Below are positions 6,879-12,840 of a stretch of 12,840 nucleotides of DNA, piece after piece. A model generated the notes under the pieces. The model ran no database searches, was not told where the DNA came from, and was given only the letters and a program-made list of their open reading frames with translations. The DNA is from Porticoccaceae bacterium. GTDB lineage: Bacteria; Pseudomonadota; Gammaproteobacteria; Pseudomonadales; Porticoccaceae. The DNA lies in NCBI GenBank assembly GCA_017858295.1, contig JAFMBU010000033.1, forward strand, positions 1-12,840, in the 5' to 3' direction. Both the position numbers and the translations under genes were made by a program. Within the stretch, counting starts at the first letter, position 1; every line of letters begins with the position of its first letter.

Positions 6879-7562
6879 CTACTTCTGGTGACGGATATCT
6901 TTGCCTTTTACAACAAAGACAATTTGCTCGCAGAGGTTTTTAGCGTGATCGCCAATCCGCTCGAGAGAGCGAACCACCCAGAGAATATTAATCACTCGAC
7001 TAATACTGCGTGGATCTTCCATCATATAAGTCGCCAGTTCACGCAGAGCAGTCTTGTACTCTTGATCGATCTGCTTATCTTCTTCAATGGTGAGCATGGC
7101 CGCATCCACATCAAAGCGAGCGAAGGCGTCGAGAGCGTTGCTAAGCATGCTCATAACCGATTGGCCCAGGTGACGGACTTCGGTGTAACCCGTTGATGAA
7201 CCATTCTCATCCGCAAGAATAAGCGCGTGGTTGGCAATCTTTTTTGCTTCGTCACCGATACGTTCGAGATCATTGACCGCTTTGGTCACCATCATCACTA
7301 GACGCAAGTCACTGGCCGCGGGCTGACGACGGGCGATAATTAAAATGCAGGCTTCGTCTATATCGACTTCCATATTATCCACTAGCTGCTCTTCTTTGAT
7401 CACCTCTTCGGCGAGCTGGCTGTCGGCTTCGCCAATGGCGCGAATCGCATTTTGCAGCTGCTGCTCAACCTTGCCGCCCATTTCCATCAGGCGTGTACGA
7501 ATTTCTTCAAGTTCTTCATCGAACTGCTTCATGTAATGATTTTCGAACGTCATCTTGTCCAT
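6879..7562 (-). CDS. phoU: Phosphate signalling protein PhoU
   Basis: PhoU is a cytoplasmic all-helical protein that connects the Pst importer to the PhoR sensor kinase, keeping the Pho regulon off when phosphate is plentiful and restraining uptake. This one is 227 residues, close to the usual size. It has both three-helix repeats, each with the metal-binding signature: LERIGDEAKKIANHA (residues 99-113) and LERIGDHAKNLCEQI (200-214). ATG 7560-7562 follows GGAGAG at good spacing; another Met three codons in is less likely. The gene is the last of the pst operon, 99 bases after pstB. That gap holds only a weak GGCC/GATC-containing dyad and no PhoB-like repeat. A terminator follows. No phoB or phoR is visible in the window. 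Confidence 0.96.
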   Translation of the reverse strand: MDKMTFENHYMKQFDEELEEIRTRLMEMGGKVEQQLQNAIRAIGEADSQLAEEVIKEEQLVDNMEVDIDEACILIIARRQPAASDLRLVMMVTKAVNDLERIGDEAKKIANHALILADENGSSTGYTEVRHLGQSVMSMLSNALDAFARFDVDAAMLTIEEDKQIDQEYKTALRELATYMMEDPRSISRVINILWVVRSLERIGDHAKNLCEQIVFVVKGKDIRHQK

Positions 7563-7661
7563 AGTACTCTCCGCTTAGCTCCTTTGACTGCTCAGCTATT
7601 TGATCTAACTAAAGGGCCGATCGTGTAGATCTAGGCCAGTTAACATGTTTACGCCTTTAAC

Positions 7662-8516
7662 TCAGCCAAAGCGACCGGTGATATAGGCTTCGGTGAGCTC
7701 GTGCTCGGGCATGGTAAATACCTGCTCAGTCGGATTCACTTCGATCAGCCGGCCAAGGTGAAAATAGGCGGTGCGATGGGAAACACGAGCAGCCTGCTGC
7801 ATCGAGTGAGTCACTATAGCAATGGTAAAGTTCTGGCTCAGCTCTTCGATCAGCTCTTCAATTTTTGCCGTGGCAATGGGATCCAATGCTGAGCAGGGCT
7901 CATCCATCAGAATTACTTCGGGGCTCACGGCAATGGCTCTAGCAATACAGAGTCGCTGCTGCTGACCGCCGGATAAACCGGTGCCCGACTGATGTAGACG
8001 CTCTTTCACTTCTTCCCAGAGGCTTGCCTTGCGCAGACTGTTTTCCACGATCTCGTCGAGGTCCACTCTAGTATCGGCCAAGCCGTGAATCTTTGGGCCG
8101 TAGGCGACATTGTCATAGATCGACTTGGGGAAGGGATTGGGCTTTTGGAAAACCATTCCAACTCGGGCGCGCAACTCAACCACATCCAGCTTAGGGGCAT
8201 AGAGGTTTTCACCGTCCATGCAAATCTCTCCTTCGACGCGGCAGCTTTCAACCGTGTCGTTCATACGATTTAGCGAGCGCAGGAAGGTCGACTTGCCGCA
8301 GCCCGATGGGCCGATCATAGCAATCACTTCGTTCTTGGCTATATCCACACTAACGTTGTGAATCGCCTGTTTGTCATCGTAGAAAACGTTAACATTGCGC
8401 ATGGTCATCTTCGGTGCTTCAGTAAAACAGCTGCCCACAGTGACCTGATTATCGGCCACTTCGAGATTTTGTTTTACTTCAGCCTTGGCGCCCATTACAG
8501 GGTTAATTGCATTCAT
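7662..8516 (-). CDS. pstB: Phosphate ABC transporter ATP-binding protein PstB
   Basis: PstB is the ATPase that drives phosphate import through PstC/PstA at the cytoplasmic face of the inner membrane. Its 284 residues carry every expected motif: Walker A GPSGCGKST (69-77), Q-loop MVFQKPNPFPKSIYDNV (Gln124), signature LSGGQQQR (181-188), Walker B VILMDEP (201-207, catalytic Glu206) and switch His237 (VTHSM). FQKPNPFP and the GRFG end are typical of PstB. It has an N-terminal extension of about 30 residues compared with the Escherichia coli protein. ATG 8514-8516 follows AAAGGA by six bases, and it is 12 bases from the pstA stop, so translation is probably coupled. Confidence 0.97.
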   Translation of the reverse strand: MNAINPVMGAKAEVKQNLEVADNQVTVGSCFTEAPKMTMRNVNVFYDDKQAIHNVSVDIAKNEVIAMIGPSGCGKSTFLRSLNRMNDTVESCRVEGEICMDGENLYAPKLDVVELRARVGMVFQKPNPFPKSIYDNVAYGPKIHGLADTRVDLDEIVENSLRKASLWEEVKERLHQSGTGLSGGQQQRLCIARAIAVSPEVILMDEPCSALDPIATAKIEELIEELSQNFTIAIVTHSMQQAARVSHRTAYFHLGRLIEVNPTEQVFTMPEHELTEAYITGRFG

Positions 8517-8528
8517 AGCTTTTCCTTT

Positions 8529-9821
8529 CTACCAGCGACGTTCGAGGCGCTTGCGCAACCACACGGCGGATGTATTCATAACAATTAAAAAGCTCAGCAG
8601 CACCATAATGGCGGCGGAGGTTTTTTCGATAAAGGCGCGCTCTGGACTGTCGGCCCAGAGAAAAATCTGCACTGGCAGAACGGTTGCCGGATCACTGAAG
8701 CCACCGGGGATATCAACAATAAAGGCGACCATACCAATCATCAGCAACGGCGCCGACTCACCTAGGGCCTGAGCCATACCGATAATCGCACCGGTAAGCA
8801 TGCCAGGTAAGGCCAGCGGCAGTACATGGTGCAGGACCATCTGATATTTCGAGGCACCCATGCCTAGCGCCGCTTCCCGAATCGACGGCGGCACTGACTT
8901 AATTGCCGCACGACTGGTGATAATAATGGTCGGCAGTGTCATCAATGTCAGTACCAGGCCACCCACTATAGGTACAGATCGCGGGACATGAAAAAAGTTA
9001 ATAAAGATCGCCAGACCCAGCAGACCAAAAATAATCGATGGCACCGCGGCGAGGTTGTTGATATTGACTTCGATGAAATCCGTCCAACCATTTTTCGGCG
9101 CAAACTCTTCAAGATAGATTGCCGCAGCTACGCCAATCGGGAAAGACAACATCAGAGTCAACAGCAAAGTGAACAGAGAACCCATTACAGCACCGCGAAT
9201 ACCTGCCTGTTCGGGCTCTCGCGAATCACCGCGAGTAAATAGGTTGCTGTTAAATTGCAGTCGAATCTTACCCTGATCATGGAGCTCGCCGATCCACTTC
9301 ACCTGTTTGTCAGAGAGCCGTGCGGCGTAAGGTTCGCCATCGAGCCAAGACTTGTAATAAGTGTCTATGTCGTCGTCGGCCAGCACCCAGACTGTTTCAC
9401 GAGTACCCAGCAACATGGGGTTGGCCAACAGTCGGTCCTTGAGATCAAAGCCGGAACCGTTACTCACTAGGCCATAGAGTTTGCGTTTATCACTGCGTCC
9501 AGACACATCCGGAAACTGCTGGCGCAACGCCTGTTTGGGAACAGCCTGCCAGTTACCCAAAATAAGCTGCTCTGGGTCAGTAAGGTTATCCACACCAATC
9601 AGGTCCCGATTGTATTCAACTTCCAGTTGCAGATAAGCAATGCGGAAGGCGCCGTGACCTTTGCTGACAATGTCGGTAAATAATACGGTGACCGCGACCA
9701 GACCAATAAAGATGGCGAGACGGCCATACCAACGGAAAAGCCATTCCGAGCGATTGCGCCGGCTAAGGGACTTTCTGATTTTTTGCAAATTATTTACTGG
9801 CGTATTTACTGGCTTAGTCAT
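8529..9821 (-). CDS. pstA: Phosphate ABC transporter permease PstA (long form)
   Basis: PstA is one of the two inner-membrane permease subunits forming the phosphate channel with PstC. It has 430 residues, against about 296 in Escherichia coli. The extra length is an N-terminal module: a cytoplasmic basic stretch, one membrane segment (about 33-53), then about 150 soluble, presumably periplasmic residues (55-205). This matches the known DUF3333 extension of many proteobacterial PstA proteins. The permease core runs from about 207 to 422, with the EAA loop EAALGMGASKYQ (317-328), which docks on PstB. ATG 9819-9821 overlaps the pstC stop by eight bases and follows a GAGAG; a TTG-start extension to 9857 inside pstC is unlikely. 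Confidence 0.95.
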   Translation of the reverse strand: MTKPVNTPVNNLQKIRKSLSRRNRSEWLFRWYGRLAIFIGLVAVTVLFTDIVSKGHGAFRIAYLQLEVEYNRDLIGVDNLTDPEQLILGNWQAVPKQALRQQFPDVSGRSDKRKLYGLVSNGSGFDLKDRLLANPMLLGTRETVWVLADDDIDTYYKSWLDGEPYAARLSDKQVKWIGELHDQGKIRLQFNSNLFTRGDSREPEQAGIRGAVMGSLFTLLLTLMLSFPIGVAAAIYLEEFAPKNGWTDFIEVNINNLAAVPSIIFGLLGLAIFINFFHVPRSVPIVGGLVLTLMTLPTIIITSRAAIKSVPPSIREAALGMGASKYQMVLHHVLPLALPGMLTGAIIGMAQALGESAPLLMIGMVAFIVDIPGGFSDPATVLPVQIFLWADSPERAFIEKTSAAIMVLLSFLIVMNTSAVWLRKRLERRW

Positions 9822-11202
9822 ATTGCTCTCGATATTTCTTAACAATCTGTAGGGCAAAAATATTTAGCATCAAGGTGACCACAAACAGCATCAAGCCCAG
9901 GGCAAAAGCGGCCAATGTTTTCGGACTATCAAATTCCTGATCGCCGGTTAGCAACGTCACGATCTGTACCGTAACCGTGGTCACTGATTCAAGTGGGTTA
10001 GCGGTCAGCTTGGCAGCCATACCGGCGGCCATGACCACAATCATGGTTTCACCGATGGCGCGGGATACGGCGAGCATAATACCGCCGACAATACCTGGCA
10101 GTGCAGCGGGAATAATCACGTTGCGCACGGTTTCAGATTTGGTTGCGCCCATGGCCAGTGAACCGTCGCGCATGGACTGAGGCACGGCGGTGATCACATC
10201 GTCAGCCAAGGAAGAGATAAAGGGAATAATCATCACCCCCATCACACCACCTGCGGCCAATGCACTTTCAGAGGAGACGGTAAGGCCGAAGCTAGCGCCG
10301 AGATCACGGAGAAATGGCGCCACGGTTAAAGCGGCAAAGAAGCCGTAAACCACGGTCGGGATACCGGCCAATACTTCCAGTGCTGGCTTGGCAACACTAC
10401 GCACCGATTTGCTCGCGTACTCGGCAAGATAAATTGCCGACATCAGGCCCACTGGCACGGCGATACACATGGCGACAGCTGAGATCAATAAGGTACCAAC
10501 AAATAATGGCACCGCACCAAAGCTACCTGAGGAACCCACCTGATCTTCGCGGATCGCGGTTTGCGGGCTCCAATCAAGGCCGAAGACAAAGTCATCTATG
10601 GGCACTGATCTAAAAAATTGTATGGACTCGAAAAGTACTGAAAGAACAATGCCCAGGGTAGTGAAAATCGCTACGCAGGCACAGCTGAGAAGCAGCTTCT
10701 CCATCACCTTTTCAACCTGGGGACGGGCGCGAAATGTGGAGGAGATACGCGACCAGCTCCAACCAAAACCCATCAGTGTCAGGGTCATCATCAGCGCGGT
10801 CAGGGACCAGCGCGAAATCTCCTGCAATTTCAGCATAAGATCCGCAGCCACAACCAGTGCCGGCTCTTCACCTTTGCGCGGCAATACGCCGTCAGCAAGA
10901 TTAGTAATTTTATTTAACAGTAAACTTTCGCTGGAGGCATCTATTACCATGCCACCGGTCGCTAAGGACTTGAGCACAATACTATTAATCAGCGGATCAT
11001 CAAAGATCATCCACAGGCCTAACAACAGCAGCGACGGCAGTGCACACCAGAGGGCGACATGAGCACCATAGTAAGACGGCAAGGAGTGAATATGGCGGAT
11101 TCCGCCCAGAGGTTTGGCTAGGGCCAGTGAACGGCCGCGACCCAGGTAAAAGGCGAAACAGCCCAATCCGAGTATCAGTATAAGAATATTTGTCGCTTGC
11201 AT
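9814..11202 (-). CDS. pstC: Phosphate ABC transporter permease PstC (long form)
   Basis: PstC is the other inner-membrane permease subunit of the phosphate importer. It has 462 residues; the Escherichia coli protein is about 319. The N-terminal third adds two to three membrane segments (about 3-20, 47-67, 133-150) and a short soluble loop, as in the long PstC proteins of many marine Gammaproteobacteria. The transport core runs from about 172 to 455. It has FGLDWSPQ, GSFGAVPLFVGTLLIS, an AGIPTVVYGFFA segment and the EAA loop DGSLAMGATKSE (346-357). ATG 11200-11202 has only a weak ribosome binding site, so the exact start is less sure. It lies 77 bases after pstS, with a terminator hairpin between, and overlaps pstA by eight bases. 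Confidence 0.95.
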   Translation of the reverse strand: MQATNILILILGLGCFAFYLGRGRSLALAKPLGGIRHIHSLPSYYGAHVALWCALPSLLLLGLWMIFDDPLINSIVLKSLATGGMVIDASSESLLLNKITNLADGVLPRKGEEPALVVAADLMLKLQEISRWSLTALMMTLTLMGFGWSWSRISSTFRARPQVEKVMEKLLLSCACVAIFTTLGIVLSVLFESIQFFRSVPIDDFVFGLDWSPQTAIREDQVGSSGSFGAVPLFVGTLLISAVAMCIAVPVGLMSAIYLAEYASKSVRSVAKPALEVLAGIPTVVYGFFAALTVAPFLRDLGASFGLTVSSESALAAGGVMGVMIIPFISSLADDVITAVPQSMRDGSLAMGATKSETVRNVIIPAALPGIVGGIMLAVSRAIGETMIVVMAAGMAAKLTANPLESVTTVTVQIVTLLTGDQEFDSPKTLAAFALGLMLFVVTLMLNIFALQIVKKYREQYD

Positions 11203-11226
11203 ATTACTGGCACAATCTCGTCAGAT

Positions 11227-11256
11227 AAAAAAACAGCCCGGTCAAATCGACCGGGC
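11227..11256 (-). terminator. Intercistronic terminator between pstS and pstC
   Basis: GCCCGGTC (11236-11243) and GACCGGGC (11249-11256) form a perfect eight-pair GC-rich stem with a five-base loop. On the minus strand it is followed by TG and seven T residues (11233-11227). It lies 23 bases past the pstS stop codon. It should terminate most transcripts, giving much PstS and little of the membrane subunits, as is common in pst operons. Confidence 0.88.
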
Positions 11257-11279
11257 CGTACTGTGACAACTTATGGGGC

Positions 11280-12338
11280 TTATTTCAATCCTTCTTTGCC
11301 TGTCATAGGCACCAAACTGCGAGTATTTTCAGCCATGGCTCTACGCTCTTTGATAGGCAGTGGAATCATGCCTTTCTCCGCAAGATACCCTTCTTCACCC
11401 CACGCTTTTTCGCTGGTGAACTCATTCAGATAACCTTGTATACCAGGCACAACACCGACGTGGGCCTTCTTAACGTAGAAGTACAGTGGACGGGAAATCG
11501 GATAAGACTTATCGGCGATAGACTCAAAGGTTGGCTCTACAGACTCGATCGAGGATCCCTGCACCTTGTCAGCGTTTTGGTCGAGGAAGCTAAATCCGAA
11601 CACACCTAATGCAGCTGGGTTAGCTTCAAGCTTCTGTACGATCAGGTTGTCATTTTCGCCGGCTTCAATATAGGCACCGTCTTCGCGAATCGTATGACAA
11701 ATTTCTTTATAGGCGCGTTTATCAGTTTTCTTCAGCGCTGCAATCCAATCGATTTTCTTACAGCCGCCTTCCAGACCCAGCTCGGCAAAGGCATCGCGAG
11801 TACCAGAAGTTGGCGGTGGGCCCATTACTTCGATAGCGGTGTTCGGCAGTGCCGGATTAACATCGCTCCAGGTTTTGTAGGGGTTCTCGATCAACTCGCC
11901 AACAACAGCGCCCGGCACCTTGGCCGCCAGCGCTAAGAAGATATCCTTGCGGGTCAGCTCCATAGGCGCAACTTTTACTGAGTTGGCAATAACAATGCCG
12001 TCATAGCCTATGTGAACTTCGATCACGTCATTTACGCCATTGGCCTGACATTTTTTAAACTCAGAAGCTTTTATACGGCGCGAAGAGTTTGTGATATCAG
12101 GGTAGTTGGTACCAACACCGGAACAAAACAATTTCATACCACCGCCAGAACCGGTGGATTCAATCTTGGGTGTCGGCTTGCCGCTGGCTCGGCCGTAGCG
12201 CTCAGCGACCACGGTAGAAAAAGGATAAACAGTTGAAGAACCCACCACTTCAATGCTGTCGCGGGCTATAGCAGAGGATGCTGCCGTCACTGATGCTGCT
12301 GCCAATAATAGGGCTAAAAGATTGCTACGCTGGTTCAT
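11280..12338 (-). CDS. pstS: Periplasmic phosphate-binding protein PstS
   Basis: PstS captures phosphate in the periplasm and hands it to the PstCA channel. The protein has 352 residues. The signal peptide MNQRSNLLALLLAAASVTAASSAIA is cleaved near residue 25 before RDSIEVVGSS, and there is no lipobox. Ligand-binding motifs of the family are present: VGSSTVYPF (32-40), STGSGGGMKLFCSG (61-74), SSRRIK (85-90), GYDGIVIANS (111-120) and a central TSGTRDAF. The start chosen is ATG 12336-12338, six bases after GGAG. The upstream in-frame GTG at 12350 overlaps that ribosome binding site and is rejected. The gene is first in the pst operon, with a PhoB box about 80 bases upstream and a terminator directly downstream. 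Confidence 0.97.
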   Translation of the reverse strand: MNQRSNLLALLLAAASVTAASSAIARDSIEVVGSSTVYPFSTVVAERYGRASGKPTPKIESTGSGGGMKLFCSGVGTNYPDITNSSRRIKASEFKKCQANGVNDVIEVHIGYDGIVIANSVKVAPMELTRKDIFLALAAKVPGAVVGELIENPYKTWSDVNPALPNTAIEVMGPPPTSGTRDAFAELGLEGGCKKIDWIAALKKTDKRAYKEICHTIREDGAYIEAGENDNLIVQKLEANPAALGVFGFSFLDQNADKVQGSSIESVEPTFESIADKSYPISRPLYFYVKKAHVGVVPGIQGYLNEFTSEKAWGEEGYLAEKGMIPLPIKERRAMAENTRSLVPMTGKEGLK

Positions 12339-12402
12339 GTTTCTCTCCACAATAGGGCACAGGCTGTGCGACTAATTAACGAATTTTTGCTTGCCTGGCT
12401 AG

Positions 12403-12408
12403 ACTATG
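12403..12408 (-). promoter_or_regulatory. Candidate -10 element of pstS promoter
   Basis: CATAGT on the minus strand lies eight bases past the PhoB box of pstS. It matches TATAAT at four of six positions and is at roughly the distance expected for a PhoB-dependent promoter. The assignment rests mainly on position. Confidence 0.3.
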
Positions 12409-12416
12409 GAATTTAT

Positions 12417-12434
12417 GTGACAGAAATATGACAA
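12417..12434 (-). promoter_or_regulatory. PhoB box upstream of pstS
   Basis: On the minus strand TTGTCAT (12434-12428), spacer ATTT, CTGTCAC (12423-12417): two near-perfect PhoB half-sites with the standard four-base spacing. A degenerate third unit, ATTCCAT, follows in phase (12412-12406). It is oriented toward pstS and should activate the pst operon under phosphate limitation. Confidence 0.88.
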
Positions 12435-12491
12435 AATCCCCCGAAAAGGGAATCAAGCTCGAATTATGTAATTTTTATGGCGTTTTTATGA

Positions 12492-12542
12492 CTGTCACAA
12501 TAATGTCATATTTTGGACATAGAGTTGTCACCCTGCTGTCAT
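12492..12542 (+). promoter_or_regulatory. Extended PhoB box array upstream of the porin gene
   Basis: On the plus strand, 7-mers recur every 11 bases: CTGTCAC (12492), ATGTCAT (12503), a degenerate TGGACAT (12514), TTGTCAC (12525) and CTGTCAT (12536). Four of the five are close to the PhoB half-site CTGTCAT. This amounts to two complete Pho boxes held in phase by the weak middle unit. They point toward the porin start about 70 bases downstream. Confidence 0.88.
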
Positions 12543-12554
12543 AAAGCAGCTGAC

Positions 12555-12560
12555 TATGTA
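12555..12560 (+). promoter_or_regulatory. Candidate -10 element of porin promoter
   Basis: TATGTA lies 12 bases after the last PhoB half-site and about 55 bases before the porin ATG. It fits TATAAT only partly (TAT at the start), so the call depends on its position behind the PhoB array. Confidence 0.35.
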
Positions 12561-12613
12561 ACCGGCTATTTAGCTTATTAACCTTGTAGTAATTTAATTT
12601 TTGGGGATTTTGT

Positions 12614-12840
12614 ATGAAAAAGGTACTTCTTTCTGCCGCAGTGGCCTCCACCTTAAGCATGGCCTCCTATGGCTTCGCGGACGGCCCGATCGACAGCACT
12701 ATTTACGGTAAAGTTAATGTCTCGGTAGTCAATGCCGACAATGGCTCGGCTGACCAATGGAAACTCAACAGCAATGCATCGCGTCTTGGTGTTAAAGGTA
12801 AGACTGAAATCGCTGACGGACTTTACGCTGTCTATAAAGC
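12614..12840 (+). CDS. Gram-negative general porin (5' part, runs off right edge)
   Basis: The frame from ATG 12614-12616 stays open to the window edge, giving 75 residues. A GGGGA lies six bases upstream. The signal peptide MKKVLLSAAVASTLSMASYGFA is followed by DGPIDSTIYGKVNVSVV, the first beta strand typical of trimeric porins. SNASRLGVKGKTEIADGLYAVYKA is the next strand-turn pair; SRLGVKG.E.L.DGL.A.Y is a hallmark of the OmpC/PhoE-like (Porin_4) family. Such proteins are outer-membrane diffusion channels for small solutes. The PhoB array in front suggests a phosphate-induced anion porin comparable in role to PhoE. Its loop residues, which would show anion preference, are outside the window. 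Confidence 0.9.
   Translation, partial: MKKVLLSAAVASTLSMASYGFADGPIDSTIYGKVNVSVVNADNGSADQWKLNSNASRLGVKGKTEIADGLYAVYK

Noticed and set aside
9822..9857. TTG start at 9857 for pstA
   Set aside because: It would lie inside pstC and has no Shine-Dalgarno. The ATG at 9821 overlaps the pstC stop in the usual coupled fashion.
10598..11062. Plus-strand frame of 154 codons opposite pstC
   Set aside because: A shadow of pstC codon usage on the opposite strand; its translation resembles no known family.
12339..12350. GTG start at 12350 for pstS, adding four residues
   Set aside because: The GTG overlaps the GGAGAG ribosome binding site that is ideally spaced for the ATG at 12338.
12475..12660. Minus-strand frame of 61 codons opposite the porin start
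   Set aside because: It would run through the PhoB array and the porin 5' end and shows no protein-like features.
1..12840. Search for tRNA, rRNA, CRISPR arrays, insertion sequences or attachment sites
   Set aside because: No cloverleaf, ribosomal motif, spaced repeat array, transposase frame or flanking duplication was recognised by eye.

Overview
The window looks like chromosome from a marine-type, Gram-negative gammaproteobacterium. The signs are a TonB-dependent receptor, lipoproteins with Cys lipoboxes, a trimeric-type porin, moderate base composition, and long forms of PstC and PstA. I cannot name the genus. A relative of the Cellvibrionales/SAR92 or Alteromonadales groups would fit, but that is inference.

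The right two thirds is a phosphate-starvation locus. On the minus strand, reading right to left, are pstS (11280-12338), pstC (9814-11202), pstA (8529-9821), pstB (7662-8516) and phoU (6879-7562). Together these are the complete high-affinity phosphate ABC importer and its signalling partner. A terminator hairpin between pstS and pstC should let PstS be made in excess. A second hairpin closes the operon after phoU. To the right of pstS, divergently transcribed, is the 5' end of a general porin gene (12614 to the window edge, plus strand). The 275-base gap between them carries PhoB-type boxes in both orientations.

Next on the minus strand is a two-gene unit: a beta-helix-like surface lipoprotein (4982-6625) and a large TonB-dependent receptor (2149-4836). 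Upstream of the lipoprotein are four 11-base-phased copies of a PhoB half-site (6687-6726), so this outer-membrane pair very probably belongs to the Pho regulon too. The lipoprotein's Shine-Dalgarno sequence lies inside an inverted repeat. A strong hairpin separates the lipoprotein from the receptor gene.

The left end (1-1805, minus strand) is the N-terminal two thirds or so of a modular secreted lipoprotein: an Ig-like domain, a galactose-binding-like domain, then the start of what looks like a GH81 endo-beta-1,3-glucanase. The gap 1806-2148 has no convincing gene. It holds a terminator usable from both sides, an AG repeat and two small dyads.

The most interesting proposal is that the porin, the lipoprotein/TonB receptor pair and PstSCAB form one PhoB-controlled route for phosphorus from the cell surface to the cytoplasm. 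The lipoprotein/receptor pair would be a SusCD-like capture device for an unidentified phosphorus-containing ligand. The Pho boxes are read directly from the sequence; the ligand and the functional pairing are inference.
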